64,000 bases of DNA, from contig NZ_AXAL01000006.1 of NCBI RefSeq assembly GCF_000472785.1, forward strand, positions 272,036-336,035. The letters run 5' to 3'. Positions 1 through 10,206 of the stretch are shown in pieces; position 1 is the stretch's first letter; each line of letters opens with the position of its first letter. The notes under the pieces were generated by a model, which saw only the letters and a list, made by a program, of their open reading frames with translations, was not told where the DNA came from and did no database searches. The translations under genes were made by a program, and so were the position numbers. Source of the DNA: Mesorhizobium loti CJ3sym. Its GTDB lineage: Bacteria > Pseudomonadota > Alphaproteobacteria > Rhizobiales > Rhizobiaceae.

Positions 1-1130
1 ATATGGACGTCATCGCGCTGGCGCAGGCCGGTTTCGAGAATGCGGTGGCGCCGCTTGGAACCGCGCTCACCGAAAACCAGCTCGAATTGCTTTGGCGCAT
101 GGCGCCCGAGCCGATGCTGTGCTTCGACGGCGACAAGGCCGGGCTGAAGGCGGCATGGCGTGCCGCCGACATGGCGCTGCCTGCGGTCCAGGCCGGCCGT
201 TCGGTGCGCTTCGCGCTGCTGCCGGAAGGCAAGGATCCCGACGATCTGGTCAAGGCCGAAGGGCCGGAAGCGTTCCGGGCGGTGCTTGCCGATGCGCGTC
301 CACTGGTCGATCTCTTATGGATGCGCGAGACCGCGGGCGGTGTCTTCGACACGCCGGAGCGGCGGGCAGAACTGGGAAAGACGCTGCGGGAACTCGCCAG
401 CCGTATCCGCGACGAAAGCACGCGCTATCACTATCAGCGGGAAATGCGTGAGCGCGAAAAGAGCTTCTTCGGCTCGCAGCGTGATGCGCGGCAAGGGCGC
501 CAGGACTGGAAACCGGGGCAGCAGGGCAAGGCAGCCGCACCCGGCGGCCAATTCGCCAAGCCTGGCGGCGGCCGCATGGCGATCACCGAAAGCCTCGGCC
601 AATCCGCGCTGGTCAAGCGCGGCAGTGAAGGCATGTCGGTGCGTGAGGCGACGATCATCGTGGCGCTGGTCAACCATCCGGCGCTGATCGACGAGAATTT
701 CGCCCATGTCGAATTTCTCGATCTCGTCAATTCCGACCTGCAGCGGCTGCATGCCGCCATCCTCGACGCGATGGCGCACGACATGGCCAATGACCGCCAC
801 GCGGTGGTGACGACGATCGAGCGCGCCGGCTGCGCCGAGATCTGGGAGCGTGCCGTCGGCCTGATCCGGCGGGCGCGGCAGTGGCCGGCGCTCGAGGCCG
901 CCGCGCTCGACGATGCCCGTGACGCTCTGAACCAGGCGCTGCACTTGCAGCGCAGCGCACGCACCTTACATAAGGAGCTGAAACAGGCGGAAGCGGCGCT
1001 CGAAGCAGATCCCTCGGACGAAAACTTCCGCCATCTAATCGAAATTCAGGCGCAATTTCAGGATGTACAGGCGACAGAAGCGCTGATCGAAGGATTCGGC
1101 GTTTCGTCGGGCAGGGCCGGGCGAGCCTAA
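1..1130 (+). CDS. dnaG: DNA primase, C-terminal part (5' end outside window)
   Basis: DNA primase makes the RNA primers for lagging-strand synthesis. The window opens inside the Toprim catalytic domain: the first readable residues, MDVIALAQAGF, are the conserved Y-M-D-V stretch, followed by CFDGDKAGLKAA, whose acidic residues bind metal. About 375 residues remain, running through the rest of the RNA polymerase domain and a rhizobial linker rich in Gly, Gln and Lys (about residues 155-195) into the DnaB-interacting C-terminal helices. The ATG at position 3 is internal, not a start. rpoD follows on the same strand, the usual rhizobial order. Family call is secure. Confidence 0.95.
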   Translation, partial: MDVIALAQAGFENAVAPLGTALTENQLELLWRMAPEPMLCFDGDKAGLKAAWRAADMALPAVQAGRSVRFALLPEGKDPDDLVKAEGPEAFRAVLADARPLVDLLWMRETAGGVFDTPERRAELGKTLRELASRIRDESTRYHYQREMREREKSFFGSQRDARQGRQDWKPGQQGKAAAPGGQFAKPGGGRMAITESLGQSALVKRGSEGMSVREATIIVALVNHPALIDENFAHVEFLDLVNSDLQRLHAAILDAMAHDMANDRHAVVTTIERAGCAEIWERAVGLIRRARQWPALEAAALDDARDALNQALHLQRSARTLHKELKQAEAALEADPSDENFRHLIEIQAQFQDVQATEALIEGFGVSSGRAGRA

Positions 1131-1553
1131 GTGCAGCTGAGTGCAAGAATGAGAGCGTGGCCAGCCTTCCCCAGGGGGCGGGGCGCGCTAAGTCGGGTAA
1201 TTGATTCGCTTTTTTCATGCGAATCATGCGAGAGGCGCTTGACCTTCCGACAGAATGGCGGAATCAGGACGATTCGAAACGTTAACCCGCACCCGCGCCG
1301 ACGGGAAATGAGCGATGTGAGGTACTGGTCACTGGACAGGCAGGCAGCCTGCCACAGATATCAGGGTTAATCTGGACTTAGTGCATGTCGCCCAAAAGTG
1401 CGAACCGGTTTTGGGGCAACGACATGCACCAAACAAAGAGATTATACGGTTACTGGCCCGGTGAAGCGCGTTTCATAAGCGAGCACATCCGGTTTTGACT
1501 GGTCCGACAGTTTACGCGGCTTCGATGGCAGCCGCTTGGAGAAGATAAAAATT
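1131..1553. other. dnaG-rpoD intergenic region
   Basis: This 423 bp gap holds a REP-like palindrome (1381-1429) and presumably the rpoD promoter. The reading frame that crosses 1131-1370 has no ribosome binding site and no recognisable protein features, so I see no gene here. Confidence 0.6.
1381..1429. repeat. 49-bp REP-like palindromic unit, copy 1
   Basis: Outer arms GTGCATGTCG and CGACATGCAC are perfect inverted repeats, and an inner CCCAAAA pairs with TTTTGGG. A second unit of exactly the same length and architecture, in the opposite orientation, lies at 32786-32834. Short intergenic palindromes with an AAAAGTG...CGGTTTT core are common in Rhizobiales genomes. Confidence 0.75.
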
Positions 1554-3578
<2,025 letters not shown>

Positions 3579-3605
3579 GTCGACCTCTATTTATCGCGAA
3601 GAGTT

Positions 3606-3630
3606 AAGGGCGCCGACTGGCGCCCTTTTT
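3606..3630 (+). terminator. Intrinsic terminator of rpoD
   Basis: Stem AAGGGCGCC (3606-3614), loop GACT, stem GGCGCCCTT (3619-3627) followed by a T run. It sits 28 bases after the rpoD stop codon. Confidence 0.9.
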
Positions 3631-3641
3631 CGTTTCTTGCA

Positions 3642-4697
3642 TCAAATCGGCACGTTCAGCCGTGTTCCCTTCACAACGATGCCGCCGCGGTCGCCGATCT
3701 CGATCGAGCCATAACGCTGTCTGAAACACAGGGGCAGCGGACGGTCGCCGGGGACTGACAGCCACAGGCGCAGCATGTGGCGCCGCCTGTCCGGGTCCGG
3801 CCAGTCGCGAAAACCCATGCGGTCGTGCAGCAGCGAATGATTGTAGACGAACTGCATGTCGCCGGGCCGCAGCCGCATCGACAGGTTCAGCCTGACATTA
3901 TTGGCAAGGCTGTCGAAGAGATCCAGCGCTTCGACATGCGCCGCGCTCAGCCGCATGGCATCCGGGAAGCGCTGCGCGCTGTCGATGTACTGGCGCTGAT
4001 AGATGCCGGTCAGCAATCCTGCATGCCAGTTGAGGACCGGGATTTCGAAATAGGGTTTTTCGCCCTCCGGTATCTCGCCGCGCCGGTCGGTGGCGATCGG
4101 ATCAAACAGCAGGCGGGCGAGATCCGGCCGGCTTTTGCGCATCTCGTTGTAGATCGTCACCGAGCTGACCAGCAGGGACTCGCCGCCTTGCATGGCATCC
4201 CTCAGGCAGAGCAGGCCGACGACATCGGCGGAGTCTGTATGAAACGTCTGGCGCTCCGCCGTCTGGTAGATGCGCGTCGTGGCGGCCTTCGCGTCGGCGC
4301 CGATGTCGCGGACATGGCCGAGTATATGGCCCTGGGCATTCTGGGAGCGAGCGCTTCCCAGATGGGCGCCAATCCCGCAGAAGATCGTTGCCGTCATTTC
4401 AGCGGAATATCTTTCGACCGGGAGACCGCGCAGCACCTCGAAGCCAATGCCCACGACCAGTTTCTCGCGAAGGGCGGCAAGATGACCGGCAAGTCGCGGC
4501 AAGGGGAAACCGGCCCTGGTCAGGCCGCCGATATCCTGCGAGCCGGCAAGAAATCCGGTTGCCGCCAATTCCAACTCGGCGATGTCCCGGGGATCCAATT
4601 CGACCAGCCAATTCTGGGGATCTTTCGCCATGTCCTCGCCGATCCATGCGGCAGGAATGTCGATCCGGTCCGGCGGCAGGTTTGTTGTCTCACGCAT
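3642..4697 (-). CDS. TauD/TfdA-family Fe(II)/2-oxoglutarate dioxygenase
   Basis: A 351-residue non-haem iron oxygenase of the TauD/TfdA clan, which couples 2-oxoglutarate decarboxylation to oxidation of a small substrate. The metal triad is visible: H153-x-D155 (FHTDSADVV) and a distal His at about 291 (LLHDRMGF); R310 (RRHMLRLWL) would hold 2-oxoglutarate. The start at 4697 is preferred because AGGAGAA precedes it; the open frame extends 73 codons further upstream, but that part looks non-coding. It converges with rpoD and has no operon partner, so the substrate cannot be guessed. Confidence 0.85.
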   Translation of the reverse strand: MRETTNLPPDRIDIPAAWIGEDMAKDPQNWLVELDPRDIAELELAATGFLAGSQDIGGLTRAGFPLPRLAGHLAALREKLVVGIGFEVLRGLPVERYSAEMTATIFCGIGAHLGSARSQNAQGHILGHVRDIGADAKAATTRIYQTAERQTFHTDSADVVGLLCLRDAMQGGESLLVSSVTIYNEMRKSRPDLARLLFDPIATDRRGEIPEGEKPYFEIPVLNWHAGLLTGIYQRQYIDSAQRFPDAMRLSAAHVEALDLFDSLANNVRLNLSMRLRPGDMQFVYNHSLLHDRMGFRDWPDPDRRRHMLRLWLSVPGDRPLPLCFRQRYGSIEIGDRGGIVVKGTRLNVPI

Positions 4698-4973
4698 GAA
4701 GTTCTCCTGCGGCTGGCTGGCCCTCGACGTCGGCCGGGATTTCCCGGATCGATGACCACGGCGGAGATTGCCGCAATCAGGCGGGTTTTTAAACCGGCTT
4801 TCCCTGGTTGGCGGTGACCGTCGCCTCAAGCTCCCACATGAGGGCGTGGATGCATCCTTGCGGGACGTTCGCCGCGGGAGGATAATTTCGTATCGGATGC
4901 ATTTTCTGGGCGACAACCCGGATGCCCGCCCCGGCCAAGCCGCCGTGTCCGTGGCCCCGGAAGGAGGCGTACC
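4698..4973. other. Divergent intergenic region
   Basis: 276 bp between two divergent genes; it should carry both promoters. I see no repeat, RNA gene or clear operator. Confidence 0.4.
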
Positions 4974-5267
4974 ATGACGACCTACATCATGCTGATGAAC
5001 TGGACCGAGCAGGGCGCGAAGAACGTGCGCGATTCGCCAAAGCGCCTCGACGCTGCCAGGAAGCAGTTGGCCGAGATGGGCGGATCGTTCAAATCGTTCT
5101 TCCTGACCATGGGCGAATTCGACATGGTCGCGGTGGTCGAAGCGCCCGACGATGCGGTGCTGGCGCGTTTTGCGCTGATGCTGGCCGTGAGCGGAAACCT
5201 CAAGTCCCGGACGCTGAAGGCCTTCCCGGAATTCGCTTACCGCGAGATCATCTCGTCGCTTGGGTGA
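4974..5267 (+). CDS. GYD-domain protein
   Basis: A 97-residue protein matching the GYD family, a small ferredoxin-like fold of unknown role. The family name-giving motif appears as MGEFDMVAVVEAPDDA around residue 45. A strong GGAAGGAGG sits 7 bases before the ATG. No signal peptide or membrane segment. It may be a stress or regulatory dimer, but nothing nearby fixes a function. Confidence 0.8.
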   Translation: MTTYIMLMNWTEQGAKNVRDSPKRLDAARKQLAEMGGSFKSFFLTMGEFDMVAVVEAPDDAVLARFALMLAVSGNLKSRTLKAFPEFAYREIISSLG

Positions 5268-5370
5268 AAGCGGCCGGTTTCTCGACGGCGATGACCAGGT
5301 GACGGCGTGACGGCGCTTTGCCGCAGGACGGAACGCTTCGCCGTGATAGGATGCGCCAGGGGAGATCGCG

Positions 5371-5640
5371 ATGAAGAAAGTCTCGATATTGGTTGTTGGC
5401 CTTGCCTTGATATCGGAGCCGCCAATCGATGCCTACGCCGTCGCGCAAAAGCCGGTCGGCATGGCCAATCCGGCATCCCTGCATTGCGGCGAGATCGGCG
5501 GGCGCGTGGTGATCAGGAAGGACAAGGCCGGCAACGAATACGGATTTTGCCGCTTGCCCAATGGGCGCCTGTGCGAGGAGTGGGCGCTGTTTCGCGACAA
5601 CAAATGCGTCGGGCCAAAGGCGGCCATGCGCGGCAAGTGA
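5371..5640 (+). CDS. DUF333-domain small secreted protein (hemolysin-like annotation)
   Basis: An 89-residue protein with an N-terminal hydrophobic segment (about residues 4-22) suggesting export. The mature part carries the DUF333 signature: NPASLHCGEIGGRV, then YGFCRLPNGRLCEEWALFR and a final NKCVG, with four cysteines likely forming two disulfides. The family is often labelled putative hemolysin without evidence; it is probably an envelope protein. AGGGGAG precedes the ATG. It may be co-transcribed with the transporter 26 bases downstream. Confidence 0.8.
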   Translation: MKKVSILVVGLALISEPPIDAYAVAQKPVGMANPASLHCGEIGGRVVIRKDKAGNEYGFCRLPNGRLCEEWALFRDNKCVGPKAAMRGK

Positions 5641-5666
5641 CGCGCAGCGCGATATAGGGTGAGATC

Positions 5667-6731
5667 ATGTCCGAGCCGCATTCCCATTCGCATCTCTGGC
5701 CCGGTGTGCCGCTGGCGCTTGGCTCGGCTATCCTGTTCGGAGCGACGCCGCCACTTTCGAAGCTGCTGCTCGATGCCGTGAACCCCTTCATGCTTGCCGG
5801 CCTGCTCTATCTCGGCGCCGGTGTCGGCCTCGCTTTCTATCGCCTGCTTCGCGGCAAGCAGGCCGCCGCCGGCGAGGCGCAACTGGCTGCTCGGGATATT
5901 CCGTGGCTGGCGCTGGCAATCGGCATGGGTGGCATCGTCGCGCCGGTGCTGTTGATGTTCGGCCTGACGTTGAACACCGCGTCCAGTTCGGCGCTGCTGC
6001 TCAATCTCGAAGGGCTGGCGACGATGGCGATCGCCTGGCTCGTCTACCGCGAGAATGTCGACCGGCGGCTGCTCGTAGGCGCCTTCGCCATCCTTGCCGG
6101 CGCCGTTCTGCTGTCGTGGCAAGGCGACGGCGTCGCCTTCAACCTTGGCGCCATGCTGGTCGCCGGGGCATGCCTGGCGTGGGGGCTGGACAACAATTTC
6201 ACCCGCAAGATCTCGGCCACCGATCCGGTGGTGATCGCCATGCTCAAGGGGTTGGTGGCGGGTGCCGTCAATGTCGGGCTGGCCATGGCAGCCGGGGCTT
6301 CGTTTCCTCCAGCGTCAATCGTGGCGGCGACGGCCGCCGTCGGCTTCTTCGGCATCGGCGTCAGCCTTGTGATGTTCATCGTCGCGTTACGCCATCTCGG
6401 CACCGCGCGGACCGGCGCCTATTATTCGCTGGCTCCGTTCATCGGTGCGCTGCTGGCCATCGCCATGCTGGGCGATGCCGTCACCTTCAATCTGGTGATA
6501 TCAGGGCTGCTGATGGGCGTCGGCCTGTGGCTGCATCTGTCGGAGCGTCATGACCATCAACACGACCATGAGGAACTGGAACACGAGCACAACCATGTGC
6601 ACGACGAACACCACCAGCACCATCATGACGGGCCGGTGAGCGAGCCGCATTCGCACTGGCACCGGCACGCACCGATGCGCCATCGGCATCCGCATTATCC
6701 GGACCTGCATCATCGTCACGGCCACGGCTGA
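5667..6731 (+). CDS. EamA/DMT-family transporter with histidine-rich tail
   Basis: A 354-residue drug/metabolite-type exporter with ten predicted hydrophobic helices between about residues 10 and 290, arranged as two EamA repeats. The unusual part is the last 60 or so residues, a charged tail with about two dozen histidines in HxH and HHxH clusters. The N-terminus also reads MSEPHSHSH, and SEPHSH recurs in the tail. Such tails bind Ni, Co, Zn or Cu in metal transporters, so metal or metal-complex export is inferred. No metal regulator is adjacent; a DUF393 gene follows after 13 bases. Confidence 0.8.
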   Translation: MSEPHSHSHLWPGVPLALGSAILFGATPPLSKLLLDAVNPFMLAGLLYLGAGVGLAFYRLLRGKQAAAGEAQLAARDIPWLALAIGMGGIVAPVLLMFGLTLNTASSSALLLNLEGLATMAIAWLVYRENVDRRLLVGAFAILAGAVLLSWQGDGVAFNLGAMLVAGACLAWGLDNNFTRKISATDPVVIAMLKGLVAGAVNVGLAMAAGASFPPASIVAATAAVGFFGIGVSLVMFIVALRHLGTARTGAYYSLAPFIGALLAIAMLGDAVTFNLVISGLLMGVGLWLHLSERHDHQHDHEELEHEHNHVHDEHHQHHHDGPVSEPHSHWHRHAPMRHRHPHYPDLHHRHGHG

Positions 6732-6744
6732 GCGTGCCAAGATC

Positions 6745-7131
6745 ATGCTCAAGCCCAGGCCTGAACTGACCGTCTGGTACAACACGCGGTGCCCCGTCTG
6801 CGATGCCGGCATTGTCAGGCAGAAGCGGCGGCTGATCGAGGCGGTCAAGGCCGGGCGGATCGAATTTCGCGATATCAATCCGGAGCCGGCGGCACTTGCC
6901 GGATTTGGCGTCTCGCTGGAGGACATCCGCCGCCGGCTGCATGCCACCGACGCGGATGGCCGGCTGCTGGTCGGCGCCGATGTCGCCATCGCGGTGTGGA
7001 GGATCACGCCGGGCGAGGGCTGGCTGGCCGCGCTTTTCGGCAATCCGGTTGCCTTGCCGCTGACGCGCTTTGCCTATGATCGCTTCGCCGGTCTGCTCTA
7101 TGCCTGGAACCGCCGCAAGGGCCGCTGGTAA
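6745..7131 (+). CDS. DUF393 (DCC-family) thiol-disulfide oxidoreductase-like protein
   Basis: A 128-residue protein of the DCC/DUF393 family. It begins with a beta strand, then NTRCPVCDAGI, so the thioredoxin-like CxxC pair is present although the usual DGxC lead is NTRC. The C-terminal part (RFAYDRFAGLLYAWNRRKGRW) is a typical amphipathic family tail. Sits 13 bases after the DMT transporter, probably in the same transcript. Redox role is family inference. Confidence 0.75.
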   Translation: MLKPRPELTVWYNTRCPVCDAGIVRQKRRLIEAVKAGRIEFRDINPEPAALAGFGVSLEDIRRRLHATDADGRLLVGADVAIAVWRITPGEGWLAALFGNPVALPLTRFAYDRFAGLLYAWNRRKGRW

Positions 7132-7222
7132 CGGCTGATCCGCTGCTCAAGATTTGAACCTGGATGCAGTTGCATCTTCCTGATTGGGAATGGTTTTCCA
7201 AAAGCCGGCTCTCATTTTGCAT

Positions 7223-8089
7223 CTAATGGTGCGAGTGCGCGCGCAACTGATCTGGAACCAAGCGCGTCGACAATCCTCCGGCCTCGATCCAGGCCAGCGT
7301 CGATTTTTCGGCGTCATCGATCAGGGCGGCGGTGCGGGTGAAATCGTAGGCCGAGCCTGCCAGGGGACAGAGCGACGGCACGATCGCGTAGTCGATGTCG
7401 CTCGCCAGCGTGTCCAGTTCCCGAACCAGTTGCCTGGCGATCAGCAATGTCAACGCGTGCAGGCCGTTGGCGACCGCACCTTGCGGTGGTGTGTGCAAAT
7501 TGCAGGAAAATCCGGTCGGCAGCACGATCAGGCGGCTTGCACCAAGGCCGACGGCGACCCGAACGGGCGTGTTCGAGGTGACCGCACCGTCGATCAGCAG
7601 CCGCTCGCCAATGCGCACCGGCGCGAACGCTACCGGAATGGCGCAACTGGCGGCTATGGCGTCGGCGGCACTGCCCCGCGACAGCACGACCGCCTCGCCG
7701 GAGAAGAGATCGGTGGCGATGATATGGATCGGGATCGGCGCGTCCTCGAGATTGCGATAGGGCAGGTTGCGCTCGATGAGGTTGCGGATGCCATGGGAGG
7801 CCGACAGGAAATCCCGCCGTGCCGCGAAGCCCAGCATCGTGCGCCAACTCATGGGAAAGACGTCGTTGCGTGTGATGCCGCGCCATAGGGTCTCCAGCCG
7901 CGCGATGTTTTCCACCGTGGCGGCCGCGGCGTAGCAGGCGCCGTTGATGGCGCCGACGCTGGAGCCGACGACGAAGTCAGCGGTCACGCCGGCGGCGACA
8001 AGCGCCTTCAGCATGCCGACCTGCACGGCGCCGAAACTGCCGCCGCCCGCCAGCACCAGTGCGGTCTTGTTGTCTGTAGCTGACGGCAT
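7223..8089 (-). CDS. Patatin-like phospholipase
   Basis: A 288-residue patatin-type acyl hydrolase. The oxyanion loop GGGSFGAVQVG is at residues 15-25, the nucleophile elbow G-S-S-V-G has S44, and the dyad aspartate is D167 in LLIDGAV. No signal peptide or membrane anchor, so it is probably cytosolic or peripheral. It likely hydrolyses phospholipids or lysophospholipids; the exact substrate is unknown. It is divergent from the padR gene over a 196 bp operator-bearing region. Confidence 0.88.
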   Translation of the reverse strand: MPSATDNKTALVLAGGGSFGAVQVGMLKALVAAGVTADFVVGSSVGAINGACYAAAATVENIARLETLWRGITRNDVFPMSWRTMLGFAARRDFLSASHGIRNLIERNLPYRNLEDAPIPIHIIATDLFSGEAVVLSRGSAADAIAASCAIPVAFAPVRIGERLLIDGAVTSNTPVRVAVGLGASRLIVLPTGFSCNLHTPPQGAVANGLHALTLLIARQLVRELDTLASDIDYAIVPSLCPLAGSAYDFTRTAALIDDAEKSTLAWIEAGGLSTRLVPDQLRAHSHH

Positions 8090-8200
8090 GGCAACCTCCC
8101 TGCAAGGCCTTGCTTGGGTTTCGCAGCGGATGTCCGGTTTGTTTCGTGGGCGCGCCAGCGTGACAGCACGGGTTCGTGAAGCGGTGCTGGCGCGACATTC

Positions 8201-8267
8201 AGATACATCGTAAGATATATCTTGACTTCACAAGAGGGCGCGCCTAATTAAGATATATCGTAAGATA
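8201..8267. promoter_or_regulatory. Tandem operator boxes between patatin gene and padR
   Basis: Near-identical 17-mers AGATACATCGTAAGATA (8201-8217) and AGATATATCGTAAGATA (8251-8267) lie exactly 50 bp apart, close to five helical turns. The first overlaps a perfect 12-bp palindrome AAGATATATCTT (8212-8223). The second ends 18 bases before the padR start. A/T-rich palindromes of this kind are usual PadR targets, so autoregulation is inferred. Confidence 0.65.
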
Positions 8268-8285
8268 GAACTTAAGGAGCAATCA

Positions 8286-8960
8286 ATGCACAGACACAAT
8301 CATTTCGGCGAACGCATCTTCATGCACATGGCCGGCAAATTTGGTGGCAGAGGGGGCGGCGGCTTTGGACCGTTCGGACATGGCGGTCGCGGTGGCGGGC
8401 GTGGTGGCCCGGGTGACATGTTCCGCGCCGGCCGCATGCTGGCCGATGGCGATCTCAAGCTGATCACGCTGTCGCTGCTGGCCGAGGCGCCGCGCCACGG
8501 CTACGACATCATCAAGGCGCTGGAAGAGCGCACCAGCGGCATCTACAGCCCGAGCCCGGGCGTGGTCTACCCGACGCTGACGTTCCTGGAAGAAGCCGGC
8601 TATGCCGCTTCCGCCGCGGATGGCAACAAGAAGGTGTTTTCGATCACCGAGGCGGGCCAAGCGCATCTTGCCGACAATCGCGAGATGATCGACGGCGTGC
8701 TCGAACATCTCGAACGTTTCGGCCGCAAGATGGCCAAGGCGCGCGACTGGTTCGGCTGGAACGACGATGGCGAGGAGCGCCGCGGTGGCCGTGGCGGCCG
8801 TGGTGAGCGCTCGGAAACGCGTGACGAATTCCGTACCGTGCGCCACCGCCTGCGTGCGGCTCTCGGCGACATCGTCGATGCGCCGGCCGAGAAGCAGGCC
8901 GAGGCGATCGCCATCCTCGAAGCCGCCGCCGAAGCGCTGGAAGCGCTGTCGCATCGCTGA
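8286..8960 (+). CDS. PadR-family transcriptional regulator with Gly-rich N-terminus
   Basis: A 224-residue PadR repressor. The winged helix covers about residues 55-125 (LKLITLSLLAEAPRHGYDIIKALEE, then GVVYPTLTFLEEAGY). The C-terminal helical part is divided by a GGRGGRGE linker. The first 45 residues are rich in Gly, His and Arg, an extension not needed for DNA binding. AAGGAG lies 6 bases before the ATG. The tandem boxes immediately upstream are likely its own operator; the divergent lipase may also be controlled. Confidence 0.85.
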   Translation: MHRHNHFGERIFMHMAGKFGGRGGGGFGPFGHGGRGGGRGGPGDMFRAGRMLADGDLKLITLSLLAEAPRHGYDIIKALEERTSGIYSPSPGVVYPTLTFLEEAGYAASAADGNKKVFSITEAGQAHLADNREMIDGVLEHLERFGRKMAKARDWFGWNDDGEERRGGRGGRGERSETRDEFRTVRHRLRAALGDIVDAPAEKQAEAIAILEAAAEALEALSHR

Positions 8961-8982
8961 TCCAGGCGCGATAAACGCACGA

Positions 8983-9008
8983 AAAAGCCCGGGGAGACCC
9001 GGGCTTTT
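8983..9008. terminator. Bidirectional intrinsic terminator
   Basis: An 11-bp stem, AAAAGCCCGGG (8983-8993) and CCCGGGCTTTT (8998-9008), with loop GAGA. T runs flank it on both strands, serving both padR and the convergent YiaA-type gene. Confidence 0.9.
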
Positions 9009-9027
9009 GCGTCAGGGCAGGCCGACA

Positions 9028-9288
9028 TCATTCCTTGCCGACATATTCGCTGATCAGCTTTTCGTTGCGCGCTTTCTCGATCTTGGCGGTCATCTCGGCC
9101 GACAGGCGTTCGTCGGTGCGGTATTTGACCAGGTTCACCAAGCTACCGGTCAAGAGCAGGATGCCCATTGCCCAATAGCCTTTGGTCGACAGGTCGACCG
9201 GTGCCAGCCACAGCGACAGGCCGAGCATGAAATAGGCGGCACCGACAGCGGCGGTGTTGAACATGATGTAGGTCTGGTTGGCGTTCAT
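9028..9288 (-). CDS. YiaA/YiaB-type two-helix inner membrane protein
   Basis: An 86-residue membrane protein with two hydrophobic helices (about 11-29 and 40-55), the second ending in LVNLVKYRTDERLSAE, matching the YiaAB two-helix domain. Function unknown; relatives are linked to envelope stress. It is followed on the same strand (upstream in position) by a PspA-like gene 64 bases away, which fits a membrane-stress unit: PspA gene first, then this gene. Confidence 0.8.
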   Translation of the reverse strand: MNANQTYIMFNTAAVGAAYFMLGLSLWLAPVDLSTKGYWAMGILLLTGSLVNLVKYRTDERLSAEMTAKIEKARNEKLISEYVGKE

Positions 9289-9352
9289 TGGAGTTCTCCG
9301 TTGATTTGACGATGGTTGGCTTGATGGAAATCAGGTTTGGAAAGTCTGGTTT

Positions 9353-10030
9353 TCAGTTGATGGTCTTCAGGCGCTCGAGCACGTCCCTGGCGCGGACCTT
9401 AACCGCCGGGCCATGACCGGCGTCGGCGAGGCGGTCGCGGATCGCTTCGTGACGCAGTTCGCCGTCGATCTCGTCGAGAATGCCGGCCTCCTCGAACGGA
9501 TCGCTGGCTCCCTTGATGCGGGCGAGCAGTTCCTCGGCATCGTTGATGCTGGCGGAATGGCCGATCGACCTGACCAGGCGTGACTGCGCCTTGCGCTCGG
9601 CGTCGATGGCGCGGGCCGAGATCATGCCCTGGTTGAGGTCGATAATGCGGCGATGCGCCCGCTCCACTGAAACGCGCATCCGCAACGTCTTTTCGCCAAG
9701 GCTCTGCACGGTGGCGCGGCGGACTTCGCGTTCATTCTCCAGCTCGGCGATTGCAGCCGCACCGCTTTCGGCAAGCCCGCTGTTGCCGGCGGCGAGCGCG
9801 CTGATGGTGCGGCTTTCCAGATCGGCGTGACGGCGGTCGAGCTGGTCGAGACCGGCCTGCTCGGCACGCTGGCGAACGATCAGCGAGGCAAGCGTCTGCT
9901 TGGCGGCGGCAAGCCCCGTCTCGGCGTCGCGGATGCGCTGCGCCAGAAGGTCGATGGCGAAGCGGTCCTTGAGGCCGTCCTCGGCTCGTGCGCTGGCGCC
10001 GTCGAGCAATGTTCTGATCAGGCTAAGCAT
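9353..10030 (-). CDS. PspA/IM30-family coiled-coil protein
   Basis: A 225-residue protein that is nearly all charged alpha helix, starting MLSLIRTLLDGASARAED, with the long coiled coil (about 40-150) of phage-shock protein A/IM30 proteins that polymerise on stressed membranes. The ATG at 10030 follows GGGAGAAG; the frame runs on upstream through the operator region, so the longer start is rejected. Divergent from a TetR gene across three identical palindromes, so it is probably repressed by that TetR. Similarity to canonical PspA is weak but the architecture fits. Confidence 0.7.
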   Translation of the reverse strand: MLSLIRTLLDGASARAEDGLKDRFAIDLLAQRIRDAETGLAAAKQTLASLIVRQRAEQAGLDQLDRRHADLESRTISALAAGNSGLAESGAAAIAELENEREVRRATVQSLGEKTLRMRVSVERAHRRIIDLNQGMISARAIDAERKAQSRLVRSIGHSASINDAEELLARIKGASDPFEEAGILDEIDGELRHEAIRDRLADAGHGPAVKVRARDVLERLKTIN

Positions 10031-10057
10031 GGTTCTTCTCCCTTCGAATGTTTGCGG

Positions 10058-10126
10058 TGAACAATGTTCACGAAGCCAACGTAGCAGGAAATGAACAGTG
10101 TTCAAGAAGATTTTGAACACTGTTCA
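10058..10126. promoter_or_regulatory. Three identical TetR-type palindromes
   Basis: TGAACA-N-TGTTCA occurs three times: 10058-10070, 10092-10104 and 10114-10126, all perfect. The centres are 34 and 22 bp apart. They lie just upstream of the PspA-like gene and 80 or more bases before the divergent tetR, the standard layout of an auto-repressed divergent pair. Confidence 0.85.
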
Positions 10127-10206
10127 CGAAATCCCTTATATGGTAAACGAGGGGAGATGGCGGCTCGAACCAACCTGCCGCATAGGGCGTATCCACAAGG
10201 ACTGAT

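Noticed and set aside
1131..1370. Open frame of 79 codons after dnaG
   Set aside because: No ribosome binding site, Arg-rich composition and no protein features; likely non-coding DNA before the rpoD promoter.
3777..4817. Open frame of 346 codons antisense to the dioxygenase gene
   Set aside because: The minus frame has the full HxD...H...R triad and an SD, so the plus frame is a shadow.
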